From an uncultured Porphyromonadaceae bacterium (lineage in GTDB: Bacteria; Bacteroidota; Bacteroidia; Bacteroidales; Muribaculaceae), in assembly GCA_902489275.1 (NCBI GenBank), contig CABTZK010000001.1:62001-126000 (forward strand): a stretch of DNA of 64,000 nucleotides, in the 5' to 3' direction. This document shows positions 45,888 through 55,525 of the stretch, piece by piece. The position numbers and the translations under genes were made by a program. Under the pieces are notes generated by a model, which saw only the letters and a program-made list of their open reading frames with translations, did not search any database and was not told the DNA's origin. How positions within the stretch are numbered: the first letter of the stretch is position 1; each line of letters begins with the position of its first letter.

Positions 45888-47981
45888 ATGCCATCGTCTC
45901 CCCTATCCCACGTCCCTGCGCTCAGGCTACTGATTCCTTTTGCGGCAGGGATTGTTTTGGGCCAGTGGATGGAAGAGACCCCTGTATTCATCCCCATTGC
46001 TTTAGCAGTCATTGGCGTAGGCTTATCCCTCATTTTATATTACGGTGCAGCCAGTCCATCGTCACGGCTCCGGGCAAGGCCTTGGCACATCGTCGCGATC
46101 TTGCTGGTCACCTTGTCGCTGGGCTGGATGGGGTTCAAGTCAAGCATTCCTGCTGAGATTGACCTTGCGGCTCTTCAAAAGGGTCATCTTGTCGCCCGGA
46201 TTGACGGTATCGAGTATAAGGACTTCTCAATGACCCTCAACGTCAACTTGAAATGCGCCCATAGCCGCTCCAGCCAGCCACACGCTATCAAAGGCAAGGT
46301 TCGGCTGTCCACAGACGGATGCGACTACAGCCTGAGGAGTGGTGACCTCATCTCCTTTCCTGCCAAGCTGAATCCAATCACCAACTTAGGCAACCCCGAT
46401 GAGATTGACTATGCCAGGATTCTCAACCGACAAGGCTTCTATTACAGTAGCCATTGCAACGTGCAGGAGGTGGCTCGTTGCGGCTATGAGCCCACTCTGT
46501 TGAATAAAATGGAAAATCTGCGGCAACGCATCATCTCGCGTCTTGCCAGCTCCAATTTAAACGAAGATTGCCAACGCATTGTTATTGCCCTCGTACTCGG
46601 AGGCAAACAATATATCGACACCGACACAAGATGGCAATTCTCTCATGCGGGCATTGCCCACATTTTGGCACTAAGCGGGTTGCACGTTGGCATTCTCTCT
46701 TTCATCATCTGGTGGCTACTTATCCCTCTCGATTACCTAAGGCTCAAGAAATTACGGCTTGTCCTCACCCTGATGGCCATTGTCATTTTTGACATTTTCA
46801 CAGGAATGCAACCATCGGTTATCAGGGCAACCATCATGATTGGATTTGTGTTCACTGCTCACATTCTATACCGGAAATCAACGCCTGTCAACACCCTGGC
46901 AGCGGCAGCGCTCATCATCCTTGTGTTTTCTCCCCAAGCGTTATTTGACGTGGGATTTCAACTCAGCTTTATCACCGTGGCGGCTTTGCTGCTGCTGGCG
47001 CCCTCACCCGCTATGGTGAATGGGAAAATTCAATTGTGGGGCTACGTGAAAGCTACCGTCATCACTTCATTTATTGCCATGGCTTCCACCATTGTGCTCA
47101 CGGCCTACTATTTCCACTCGATTTCACTCTTGGCCGTTGTCAGCAACTTGCTGGTTCTCCCCATCTTCCCGTTTTTCATGATGGTCAGCATTTTCTATGT
47201 GATTGTTGTCGCCATGGGAGGAGAATTTGGCATCCTGGAAACTTGCGTCAATGTGACCTATCATTACATCAGTTGGATGGCGACCCACATCTCGGCTACT
47301 CCTCACGCTCACATCGACAATATCTACATCACTGGGGCAGAAGTGATGATTTACTATGCCGCACTTGCGCTGGCTATTGCAGGCATAAAGGTCAAGCGAT
47401 GGAAATGGGGGGTCGGGGCTGGCGCCCTGCTGGCTATTGCCATCATGGTTGGAGCGGCTCAGGCGATGGCCATGCCCAAGAGCGGCATGGTGATATTCAA
47501 CTCCTATCGCTCGACCCCAGTCTTCTATTACCACTATGGGGTGGGCTACCTTTGGATTCCTGATAACGACGACGATGAGCTGGCACTCAAAACATTCAAG
47601 CGGCAACATGCGGCATTTCTTGCCCGTCGCCACATCGACTCGGTGACATGGGTTCACAACAGCGGCGTGTTGCGCCTCAGGCAAGCGATGTTCAAGCCCC
47701 CATATTCGTTTATCTACAAGTACTCCATCCAAGCCATTGGTGCTGGGAAATGGAAACAAATGGAGACAAAGACCCCCTTAAAGATCGACTATCTGATTGT
47801 GGGGAAAAATTTTCACGGCGATGTCGCCGATGTGAAGCGACTTGTGAGGGCAAAGCGATGGGTGCTATCGGGCGCAAGCTATGAAACCGACGCAAGAGAC
47901 ATTCAGCACAAGTGCGACTCCCTGCGCTTGCCAACCTGGTCACTCATGCAGCAAGGCGCTCTGCTTGAAGAGTTTGATTAG
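45888..47981 (+). CDS. comEC: ComEC/Rec2-family DNA uptake channel protein
   Basis: A 697-residue inner-membrane protein proposed to move single-stranded DNA into the cytoplasm. It has an N-terminal DUF4131-like region with an OB-like fold (residues 60-165), then the competence domain with many membrane helices and the signature HAGIAHILALSGLHVGILSF, IFTGMQPSVIRATIM. The C-terminal 160 residues correspond to the metallo-beta-lactamase-like domain of Gram-positive ComEC but have no HxHxDH motif, so any nuclease activity there is lost; this is common in Bacteroidetes. Confidence 0.92.
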   Translation: MPSSPLSHVPALRLLIPFAAGIVLGQWMEETPVFIPIALAVIGVGLSLILYYGAASPSSRLRARPWHIVAILLVTLSLGWMGFKSSIPAEIDLAALQKGHLVARIDGIEYKDFSMTLNVNLKCAHSRSSQPHAIKGKVRLSTDGCDYSLRSGDLISFPAKLNPITNLGNPDEIDYARILNRQGFYYSSHCNVQEVARCGYEPTLLNKMENLRQRIISRLASSNLNEDCQRIVIALVLGGKQYIDTDTRWQFSHAGIAHILALSGLHVGILSFIIWWLLIPLDYLRLKKLRLVLTLMAIVIFDIFTGMQPSVIRATIMIGFVFTAHILYRKSTPVNTLAAAALIILVFSPQALFDVGFQLSFITVAALLLLAPSPAMVNGKIQLWGYVKATVITSFIAMASTIVLTAYYFHSISLLAVVSNLLVLPIFPFFMMVSIFYVIVVAMGGEFGILETCVNVTYHYISWMATHISATPHAHIDNIYITGAEVMIYYAALALAIAGIKVKRWKWGVGAGALLAIAIMVGAAQAMAMPKSGMVIFNSYRSTPVFYYHYGVGYLWIPDNDDDELALKTFKRQHAAFLARRHIDSVTWVHNSGVLRLRQAMFKPPYSFIYKYSIQAIGAGKWKQMETKTPLKIDYLIVGKNFHGDVADVKRLVRAKRWVLSGASYETDARDIQHKCDSLRLPTWSLMQQGALLEEFD

Positions 47982-48025
47982 CATCGCGCAACACGCTCAT
48001 CGGGTGCTGCCACGTGCAAGAAGTG

Positions 48026-50242
48026 TCAATACTGGACTCGCTCCACGCCTTTCACCCCTTTCAGGCTTTTAATTTTCTTAATGAGTTGGTCAAGCGTGGC
48101 AATACTGCTTACCCCGATGACAAGATGCCCCTCAAACAGTCCGCTATGGCTATTGATTGTGATGTTGCGAAGTGCCGTGTCACCCTCCTTGTTAATGAGC
48201 GAGGTAATATTGGCCACGATGCCTATGTCGTCATGCCCGACCACCTTGACCGTTGCGGCGAATTGTGTTCCAAGTTTGCCCGACCAGCGCGTGCGAATCA
48301 TGCGATAAGGATAGCGGTCGCTCAAATGCTTTGCGTTTCCGCAATCGGCTCGATGAATCTTGATCGCGCCGTCACTGGCCACAAACCCCACGATTTTATC
48401 TCCGTAAATTGGATTGCAGCATCTCGACAACTTGTAGTTAATCCCCTTCACGTGATTGCCAATCACTAAGATGTCATCATCGGGCACATCGTCAAGCCCG
48501 TGATTTTGCAGCACAAAGTTCTCGGCAGTCTCGTGTAGAGCCAACGATGTCTCGTTTTGCTTGGCGGCAAAGGCTACATAGTGGTCGACAACCTGCCCGA
48601 GGTCAAGCAATTCGTCGTTGATAGCGACAAAGAAATCGGTTGCCGACTTATAGCCTAATTTTTTCATGAGTTTAGTCAGCGTGGCATCGTCCTGGTCAAT
48701 CTTGCGATTCTTGAATCGGCGTTGCAGCGCCTCGCGGGCTAAATCGGCTTTTTTCTGGCGAGCCTCGTTGATAGCCTGCCTGATTTTGTTGCGCGCCTTG
48801 CTCGTCACGACCCAATTAAGCCAGTCAAGTCGAGGGAACTGGTTACTCGCTGTCAAGATCTCCACCGTGTCGCCGCTCTTGAGGCGATAGTTTAGCTTTT
48901 GATTCTTCCTGTCAACCTTGCCGCCAATGCAGGTGCTGCCCAACTTTGAATGAATGAGGAAAGCAAAATCAAGAATCGTAGCGCCTTGAGGAAGTTTGAA
49001 CAGATCGCCTTTGGGCGTAAACACAAAAACCTCTTTTTCATAGAGATTCATGTTCATGTCGCGAATCAGCTCCATTTGCCCATTGCTGCCAGCCTCCAGA
49101 ATCTCGCGCACATTGTTCATCCATGCGTCAACTTCGCCCTCGCTCTTGATGCCCTTGTATCTCCAATGGGCGGCTAAGCCGCGCTCGGCGATTTCATCCA
49201 TGCGCTTCGTGCGAATTTGCACCTCCACCCACTTGTTCCCCGGGCCTCTCACGGTGATGTGCAGCGACTCGTAGCCGTTTGACTTCGGAATGGTTATCCA
49301 GTCTTTCAGCCGTGACACGTTGGCTGTGTAGATACTCGTCACGATGGAGTAGGCAATCCAGCACTCTTTCTTCTCGCTCTCTCGCGATGAGTCCAGAATG
49401 ATGCGGATGGCAAACAGGTCGTATATGCCATTCAAGTCAATGCCCTTTTTCTTCATCTTGTTCCAAATGCTGTAGATTGACTTCGTGCGGCCTTTCATCT
49501 CGAATTTCACCCCCGACTCTTCGAGTGCCTTGCGGATGGGCTGGATAAAGTCATCCACGTACTTGTCTCTCTCGACCTTTGTCTCATTCAGTTTATCGGC
49601 AATCTGGAAATAGACTTTGGGGTTGAGGTATTTCAGCGACAAGTCTTCCAGTTCCGACTTGATGGTGTACAGTCCAAGCCGATGAGCAAGCGGGGCATAG
49701 AGGTAGCGAGCCTCTTGTGAAATGTCGCGTACAAATGGCTCATCGGCATGATGGCTCACCATGCGCATGAGCCCAAGCCTGTCGACAATCATCATGATAA
49801 CGACCCGAATGTCTTCGGCAAACGTCAAGAGCAGCTTGTGAAAATGATCATTTTCGACAGCGGCCTGCTTCTTGTAGAGTTGAGACACCTTGAGAAGCCC
49901 ATGCACAAGTTTTGCGACATCTTCGCCAAACGCCTCCTGCACCTCCTGCTTGCTCACCAGCTCCATGCATACTAAATTGTAGATGAGTGTGGCTATTGTC
50001 ATGTTCCGGTCGGGCATGATCAGCTCATTGACAAGCAGCGCCGTGTGCAGATTGCGGAGCGCTGGGTCGATGCCGTACTGGTCAACCTGGCAGGTGTCTC
50101 CCCTGGCGCTGCGTTTAGCAAAGGCATAAACCTTTTCAATATCTTGGCGCGTTACCCGGTCTCCTAAAAGCGCGATGAGCCTCTTCACATATTGAAGCAA
50201 ATGTGCCTTCTCATCACGGGCAAGACGAATTTGGTCATTCAT
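48026..50242 (-). CDS. RelA/SpoT homologue, hydrolase motif degenerate
   Basis: Long RSH protein of (p)ppGpp metabolism, 738 residues: HD hydrolase domain, synthetase domain (KGRTKSIYSIWNKMKK, SNGYESLHITVRGP), TGS (VFTPKGDLFKLPQGATILDF), helical, zinc-finger (YKLSRCCNPIYGDKIVGF) and ACT domains. In the hydrolase domain the metal-binding HD pair is replaced by Tyr88-Asn89, although His66 and Asp154 remain, so pppGpp hydrolysis is unlikely. The synthetase charge motif is RLKD (311-314), the form of bifunctional Rel rather than the EFDD of E. coli RelA. I infer the main synthetase, with a second RSH elsewhere doing hydrolysis. Confidence 0.92.
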   Translation of the reverse strand: MNDQIRLARDEKAHLLQYVKRLIALLGDRVTRQDIEKVYAFAKRSARGDTCQVDQYGIDPALRNLHTALLVNELIMPDRNMTIATLIYNLVCMELVSKQEVQEAFGEDVAKLVHGLLKVSQLYKKQAAVENDHFHKLLLTFAEDIRVVIMMIVDRLGLMRMVSHHADEPFVRDISQEARYLYAPLAHRLGLYTIKSELEDLSLKYLNPKVYFQIADKLNETKVERDKYVDDFIQPIRKALEESGVKFEMKGRTKSIYSIWNKMKKKGIDLNGIYDLFAIRIILDSSRESEKKECWIAYSIVTSIYTANVSRLKDWITIPKSNGYESLHITVRGPGNKWVEVQIRTKRMDEIAERGLAAHWRYKGIKSEGEVDAWMNNVREILEAGSNGQMELIRDMNMNLYEKEVFVFTPKGDLFKLPQGATILDFAFLIHSKLGSTCIGGKVDRKNQKLNYRLKSGDTVEILTASNQFPRLDWLNWVVTSKARNKIRQAINEARQKKADLAREALQRRFKNRKIDQDDATLTKLMKKLGYKSATDFFVAINDELLDLGQVVDHYVAFAAKQNETSLALHETAENFVLQNHGLDDVPDDDILVIGNHVKGINYKLSRCCNPIYGDKIVGFVASDGAIKIHRADCGNAKHLSDRYPYRMIRTRWSGKLGTQFAATVKVVGHDDIGIVANITSLINKEGDTALRNITINSHSGLFEGHLVIGVSSIATLDQLIKKIKSLKGVKGVERVQY

Positions 50243-50275
50243 ATTTTATTAATAATATTTATCAGAACTTGATTT

Positions 50276-50307
50276 CAAAATTAAAAAAATATGATTAACT
50301 TTACAAA
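50276..50307 (-). promoter_or_regulatory. promoter of the RelA/SpoT homologue
   Basis: The minus strand reads TTTG (50307-50304), 20 bases, TAATTTTG (50283-50276), a perfect match. A weaker plus-strand promoter for the DUF4301 gene (TTTC 50273-50276, 19 bases, TAACTTTA 50296-50303) overlaps it. Confidence 0.8.
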
Positions 50308-50370
50308 TTATAAATGAAATATATTGATATTACTGCCATTTTGAAACCAAGGAAATAAATACACGTGACT

Positions 50371-51894
50371 ATGATGAACGAAAAAGACAAAGAAGCCATT
50401 GCCGCCAAAGGCATAACAGAAGCAGCGATTACCACGCAACTCAACCGATTTGAAGAGGGTTTCCCTTTCCTTAAAATTGAAGCGGTAGCAACGATAGGAA
50501 ACGGTATCAAGCAGTTGAGCAACAAGGAAATCGGCGAATGCACGAGACGGTGGGCAAAATTCAAGTCGGCAGGTGGAAGTGTGGAAAAATTTGTACCCGC
50601 TTCGGGTGCGGCAAGCCGCATGTTCAAGAATATGTTTGCATTTGTGGCATCGGGCAACACAGAACCTACTACCGATTTTGAGAAACGGTATTTTGACAAT
50701 ATCGACAAATTTGCTTTTTACGGTGAGTTAAATCGTGTGTGTAAGGCAATCTACCAAAATGATGTGCACCAATTGATTAACGAGGGGAAACGCGTTGAGG
50801 TGGTGAAGGCCATGCTTGAAAAAAACGGGCTCAACTACGGATTTCTTCCCAAAGCCTTGCTCAAGTTCCATCGTGCAGCAGGCGGAACAACCCACACCTC
50901 ACTGGAGGAGCATCTGGAAGAATGCGCGCAGTATGCAGCCGACCGCAACAACCTCGCCTGCATTCATTTCACGGTCTCGACAGAGCATCGCAAGGAATTC
51001 GAGAGGCTGCTGGGCGCGAAAATCGGCTTTTATGAAAAGGTGTGGGGCGTTTCCTACAAAGTGACGATGAGCGAGCAAAAATCATCAACCGACACAATTG
51101 CGGTCAACTTAGACAACACCCCTTTCCGTGACGAAAACGGCAACCTCGTGTTTCGCCCTGCCGGCCACGGGGCACTCATTGAGAACCTCAACGAGCAAGA
51201 AGCCGACGTGGTGTTTGTGAAAAACATCGACAATGTTGTGCCTTCGCGCCTGCGCCACACTACCATTCGCTACAAGAAGGTGATCGGAGGATATTTAGTG
51301 AAACTCCAGCACCGCATTGCAAAGTTCATGAAACTGCTTGACGAGAAAGCATTTACCCCTGACCAACTAAAGGAAATGCTTGAGTTCCTGGAAAAGGAAC
51401 TATGCACCGTAAACCCAAAGGCTCACTCGCTCGACAACGAGCAATTGGCCGACTACTTGCGTCTCAAATTCAATCGCCCAATTCGCGTGTGCGGCGTTGT
51501 TAAAAATGAGGGCGAGCCAGGGGGCGGGCCTTATTTGGCCTACAACAAGGACGGCAGCTACTCCCCGCAAATTTTAGAGTCAAGCCAGATTGACAACGAC
51601 GACCCGGTTGCTGTCCAGCTCATGAACAGCGGAACTCACTTCAATCCTGTCGATATTGTGTGCTACCTGAAAGACTACAAGGGCGATAAATTCAACCTAA
51701 AAGATTTTGTTGACCTTGATACAGGCTTAATCAGCAACAAGTCGGTCAACGGTATTTCCATCAAAGCGTTAGAGCTTCCAGGACTCTGGAATGGCTCAAT
51801 GAGCGACTGGAACACCGCGTTTGTGGAAGTGCCTATTGAGACTTTTAATCCGGTGAAAACGGTGAACGACCTCCTGCGCGCGGAGCATCAATAG
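50371..51894 (+). CDS. DUF4301 family protein
   Basis: A 507-residue cytosolic protein found mainly in Bacteroidetes and of unknown function. The start is ATG 50371 or 50374; a GTG at 50365 is less likely. The pattern PASGAASRMFK near residue 75 and the later FVKNIDNVVPSRLRHTTIRY and GEPGGGPYLAYNKDGSYSPQ resemble elements of sugar-phosphate nucleotidyltransferases, so a UDP-sugar-pyrophosphorylase-like fold is possible, though the match is not strong enough to assign a reaction. Divergent from the RSH gene with overlapping promoters. Confidence 0.85.
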   Translation: MMNEKDKEAIAAKGITEAAITTQLNRFEEGFPFLKIEAVATIGNGIKQLSNKEIGECTRRWAKFKSAGGSVEKFVPASGAASRMFKNMFAFVASGNTEPTTDFEKRYFDNIDKFAFYGELNRVCKAIYQNDVHQLINEGKRVEVVKAMLEKNGLNYGFLPKALLKFHRAAGGTTHTSLEEHLEECAQYAADRNNLACIHFTVSTEHRKEFERLLGAKIGFYEKVWGVSYKVTMSEQKSSTDTIAVNLDNTPFRDENGNLVFRPAGHGALIENLNEQEADVVFVKNIDNVVPSRLRHTTIRYKKVIGGYLVKLQHRIAKFMKLLDEKAFTPDQLKEMLEFLEKELCTVNPKAHSLDNEQLADYLRLKFNRPIRVCGVVKNEGEPGGGPYLAYNKDGSYSPQILESSQIDNDDPVAVQLMNSGTHFNPVDIVCYLKDYKGDKFNLKDFVDLDTGLISNKSVNGISIKALELPGLWNGSMSDWNTAFVEVPIETFNPVKTVNDLLRAEHQ

Positions 51895-51917
51895 GACACA
51901 CAAGCCTTTTTACCAGC

Positions 51918-51968
51918 CATGGGCATACGGACTTCCCGTTTTCGGGTGTCAACATGCCCATGAGTTTT
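51918..51968. terminator. bidirectional terminator, DUF4301 / recQ
   Basis: CATGGGCAT (51918-51926) pairs with ATGCCCATG (51954-51962); the loop holds a second small hairpin (CCCG/CGGG). A T tract follows on the plus strand. It lies between convergent genes. Confidence 0.75.
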
Positions 51969-51994
51969 TTATAAGTGAGGCTGCAACATTTCCA

Positions 51995-54172
51995 TTAGTT
52001 GCCCATCTCGCTCAAAAACTTGATGCGCACAAGGCGGATTTCCTCTTCGGTATAGTCGCTGCCTAACTCTTTTGCAGCAACCGAGATACGATCGGTTTCA
52101 CTCTCCTTGAAGTATTCAAAAACTTCCTCTTGATGGTCCTCGTCCATCATTTCGTTGAGGTAGTAGTTAATGTTAATTTTCGTGCCAGAATACACAATGG
52201 CCTCAATCTCATTGAGCAATTCGTTAAACTCCAATCCCTTAGCTTTTGCCAACTCATTGAGGTCAACCTTTCGGTCAATCCCTTGAATGATTGAAATCTT
52301 GATTTTGCTCTTGTTGGCCACTGTGCGCACACGCAAATCCTCGGGACGGTCAATCTCGTTTTCATCAACGTGTTTCTTAATAATCTTTACAAACTCGGTG
52401 CCGTAGCGCCGGGCTTTACCCGCCCCAACACCCGGAACGTTTTGCAATTCCTCGATTGTGATGGGATAGGTCGTGGCCATAGCCTCGAGCGACGGGTCCT
52501 GGAAGATGACATAAGGCGGCAAGGAATATTTTCTTGCAATTTTCTTGCGCAAGTCTTTGAGGATGCTATACAGCTCGGGGTCGAGCGCGCCAGCTGACCC
52601 GCTGTGAATTTCAAGCTCCTCGGTCTCGGAGAAATCGCGGTCCTCCACAATCGCAAAACTTGACGGATGAGTCAAGAACGCTCTTCCTGCATCGGTCACA
52701 CTCAAGTTGCCGTAGTTTTCAATATCGCGGTTGATATAGCCCGCAATGACGGCCTGGTTAATAACCGCATTGATGAGTTTCTCGTCTTTATCCTGTTCAC
52801 AGCCGTACTCCTCAATCTTGTCATGCATGTAGGATTGGATTTCGGTAGTGGGCCTGCCAAGCATCACGTTGACAATATAGTTGGCCTTGAATTTCTCTTT
52901 GAGCGCCAAAATGGTTTCAATGGTCGCGCACAACTCATCGCAGGCCTCAATCCTCTTGCGAGGATGCAAGCAATTGTCACAATTCCCGCAATTTTCTTGA
53001 TGATAGTCCTCGCCAAAGTAATGGAGCAAAGACTTGCGGCGGCAAACCGCCGACTCGGCGTAGGATGCCGTCTCCATGAGCAATTGCTTGCCTATCTCTT
53101 GCTCGTTCAGCGGCTTTCCCTGCATGAACTTTTGCAGCTTGATCAAGTCCTTTTTGGTATAGAACGTGATGCACTGGCCCTCGCCCCCATCGCGCCCAGC
53201 GCGCCCAGTTTCCTGATAATAGCCCTCCAGGCTCTTGGGGATGTCGTAATGAATCACAAAACGCACGTCGGGCTTGTCGATGCCCATGCCAAATGCAATG
53301 GTCGCCACAATCACGTCTACCCTCTGCATCAAGAAGTCGTCTTGGTTTTCACTGCGCTTTGCGCTATCCATCCCGGCATGATAGGCGTGCGCCTTGATGT
53401 CGTTTACCCGAAGTGTCTCGGCAAGCTCTTCCACTTTCTTCCGGCTCAGGCAGTAGATAATGCCCGACTTGCCTTTCATCGACTTAATGTAGCGAATAAT
53501 CTCCTTGTCGATATTTTCCGTTTTTGGCCGAACCTCATAGTAAAGGTTCGGGCGGTTAAACGACGACTTGAAGATGCGTGCATTGGGAATCCCCAGGTTT
53601 TTCAGGATGTCGTGCTGGACTTTTGGCGTTGCGGTTGCAGTCAAGGCGATGATGGGTCGGTAGCCAATCTTGTCAATAATGGGGCGGATGTTGCGATATT
53701 CCGGGCGAAAATCATGTCCCCACTCCGAGATGCAATGTGCCTCGTCGATGGCATAGAATGAGATTCTCACGTTTCTGAGGAACTCGACATTCTCCTCTTT
53801 GGTCAGTGACTCGGGCGCGACATATAGCAACCGCGTCTTGCCACTGACAATATCCTTCTTGACAAGCTCAATTTCCTTTTTAGTGAGTGATGAATTCAGG
53901 AAATGGGCAATCCCCTCCTCCTCGCTATAGTTCCTCATGGCGTCCACTTGGTTTTTCATGAGCGCAATGAGTGGGGAAATCACAATGGCTGTGCCGCTCA
54001 TGAGCAGTGAGGGCAACTGGTAGCATAACGACTTGCCGCCACCTGTCGGCATCAAAACAAACGTGTCATCCTCTTGTAGAAGATTCACGATGATTTGTTC
54101 CTGGTTGCCCTTGAACGTGTCAAAGCCAAAATACTTCTTCAGAACAGTCCTTATTTTTGTCTGGTCTACCAT
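51995..54172 (-). CDS. recQ: ATP-dependent DNA helicase RecQ
   Basis: 3'-5' DNA helicase for recombination and fork repair, 725 residues. Superfamily 2 motifs: Walker A LMPTGGGKSLCYQLP, DEAHCISEWGHDFRP, and motif VI QETGRAGRDG. The zinc-binding part of the RQC region has CRRKSLLHYFGE with NCGNCDNC. The winged helix follows, then an HRDC domain (about 530-605) with QNVPGVGAGKARRYG, and a further C-terminal helical tail of about 100 residues as in Bacteroidetes RecQ. It follows clpX on the same strand but has its own promoter. Confidence 0.96.
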   Translation of the reverse strand: MVDQTKIRTVLKKYFGFDTFKGNQEQIIVNLLQEDDTFVLMPTGGGKSLCYQLPSLLMSGTAIVISPLIALMKNQVDAMRNYSEEEGIAHFLNSSLTKKEIELVKKDIVSGKTRLLYVAPESLTKEENVEFLRNVRISFYAIDEAHCISEWGHDFRPEYRNIRPIIDKIGYRPIIALTATATPKVQHDILKNLGIPNARIFKSSFNRPNLYYEVRPKTENIDKEIIRYIKSMKGKSGIIYCLSRKKVEELAETLRVNDIKAHAYHAGMDSAKRSENQDDFLMQRVDVIVATIAFGMGIDKPDVRFVIHYDIPKSLEGYYQETGRAGRDGGEGQCITFYTKKDLIKLQKFMQGKPLNEQEIGKQLLMETASYAESAVCRRKSLLHYFGEDYHQENCGNCDNCLHPRKRIEACDELCATIETILALKEKFKANYIVNVMLGRPTTEIQSYMHDKIEEYGCEQDKDEKLINAVINQAVIAGYINRDIENYGNLSVTDAGRAFLTHPSSFAIVEDRDFSETEELEIHSGSAGALDPELYSILKDLRKKIARKYSLPPYVIFQDPSLEAMATTYPITIEELQNVPGVGAGKARRYGTEFVKIIKKHVDENEIDRPEDLRVRTVANKSKIKISIIQGIDRKVDLNELAKAKGLEFNELLNEIEAIVYSGTKININYYLNEMMDEDHQEEVFEYFKESETDRISVAAKELGSDYTEEEIRLVRIKFLSEMGN

Positions 54173-54202
54173 AACATTTAAGTGAGAAGGTCATTCACTC
54201 TA

Positions 54203-54234
54203 CAAATATAACAAAAGAGGATGAAACAATCAAA
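54203..54234 (-). promoter_or_regulatory. promoter of recQ, embedded in the clpX terminator
   Basis: The minus strand reads TTTG (54234-54231), 20 bases, TATATTTG (54210-54203), a perfect match. The -33 box sits in the loop and the spacer is the 3' arm of the clpX terminator. Confidence 0.8.
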
Positions 54235-54262
54235 TTAATATTCTTGTTTGTTTCATCCTCTT
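54211..54262 (-). terminator. terminator of clpX
   Basis: A 15-bp stem AAGAGGATGAAACAA/TTGTTTCATCCTCTT (54215-54229 with 54248-54262), 18-base loop; on the minus strand it ends in TTTTGTT. Confidence 0.8.
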
Positions 54263-54279
54263 GTTTTTTCAAAAAAACA

Positions 54280-55521
54280 TCAGTTGGCGTCCTTGAGCAT
54301 CTCGAAGTTGGACTTCTCGATTTTCTCCCGTGCGTAATCGAGTGTGACTTTGAATGTTTTGGATTTTGATGATGGCAACTTATACATGGCATCGAGCATA
54401 ATGGTCTCGAAAATGGATCTCAGTCCACGAGCGCCAAGTTTGAACTCGATAGCCTTGTCGACGACATACTCAAGCACCTCCTTGGGTACCGTCAGTTTCA
54501 CGCCATCCATGTCAAACAGTTTTTGATACTGTTTTAAAATAGCATTTTTGGGTTCGGTGAGAATCTGGAGAAGGGCATCACGGCTCAGTGGCTCAAGGTT
54601 GGTCAAAACGGGCAGCCTGCCAATGATTTCGGGAATGAGCCCATAGGACTTCAAATCTTGGGGAGCGACAAAGTGAAGCAGTTTCTCTTGCTCAAGTTTG
54701 CGCATCTTGCTATTGGTGCCATAGCCCACCACATGGGTGTTGAGCCGCTGGGCGATTTTGCGCTCAATGCCCTCGAACGCGCCGCCGCAGATAAACAAGA
54801 TATTCTTAGTGTCGACGGGGACCATCTTTTGCTCAGGATGCTTGCGGCCGCCTTGTGGCGGAACATTCACAACACTGCCTTCCAGCAACTTGAGAAGTCC
54901 CTGCTGCACCCCCTCTCCACTCACGTCGCGCGTGATTGACGGGTTGTCGCCCTTACGGGCTATCTTGTCAATCTCATCGATAAACACGATGCCCCGCTCG
55001 GCCTCTTTCACACGATAGTCGCACGCTTGCAGCAGTCGCGTGAGCAAGCTCTCGATGTCCTCGCCCACATATCCCGCCTCGGTAAGTACCGTGGCGTCGA
55101 CAATGGCGAAAGGCACTTTCAGCAGCCTTGCTATTGTTTTAGCCAGCAGCGTCTTCCCAGTTCCCGTTGGTCCCACAATAATGATATTAGATTTCTCGAT
55201 TTCAACATCATTATCGGTATTCTGCTGTACGAGCCGCTTGTAGTGGTTATAAACGGCTACCGAGAGATATCTTTTGGCATCGTCTTGGCCAATCACATAC
55301 TGGTCGAGGTAATCCTTTATTTCGGTGGGCTTAGGCAAGGCCTGAATATCAATTGCTGGCACTCGACTCTCTTGAAGATGGCCAAGGTAGTCTTGGGCAA
55401 TCTCGTTGGCCCGCTCAGCGCAGTCGTTACAAATGCAGCCATCCAAGCCCGGCATGAGAAGTCCCACTTCCTTCTCGCTACGGCCGCAAAAGCTGCAATG
55501 CTTCTCGTCTTTCTTTGCCAT
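54280..55521 (-). CDS. clpX: ClpX, ATP-binding unfoldase of the ClpXP protease
   Basis: From the ATG at 55521 (MAKKDEKHCSFCG) it has 413 residues. The N-terminal zinc-binding domain has Cys9, Cys12, Cys31 and Cys34. AAA+ motifs are Walker A GPTGTGKT (117-124), Walker B IVFIDEIDKIA, sensor GRLPVLTNL and the C-terminal GARGLRSIFE. The loop equivalent to E. coli IGF, which docks into ClpP, reads VGY here (THVVGYGTN). It begins 4 bases after the clpP stop, in the conserved tig-clpP-clpX order. Confidence 0.96.
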   Translation of the reverse strand: MAKKDEKHCSFCGRSEKEVGLLMPGLDGCICNDCAERANEIAQDYLGHLQESRVPAIDIQALPKPTEIKDYLDQYVIGQDDAKRYLSVAVYNHYKRLVQQNTDNDVEIEKSNIIIVGPTGTGKTLLAKTIARLLKVPFAIVDATVLTEAGYVGEDIESLLTRLLQACDYRVKEAERGIVFIDEIDKIARKGDNPSITRDVSGEGVQQGLLKLLEGSVVNVPPQGGRKHPEQKMVPVDTKNILFICGGAFEGIERKIAQRLNTHVVGYGTNSKMRKLEQEKLLHFVAPQDLKSYGLIPEIIGRLPVLTNLEPLSRDALLQILTEPKNAILKQYQKLFDMDGVKLTVPKEVLEYVVDKAIEFKLGARGLRSIFETIMLDAMYKLPSSKSKTFKVTLDYAREKIEKSNFEMLKDAN

Positions 55522-55525
55522 CCAG

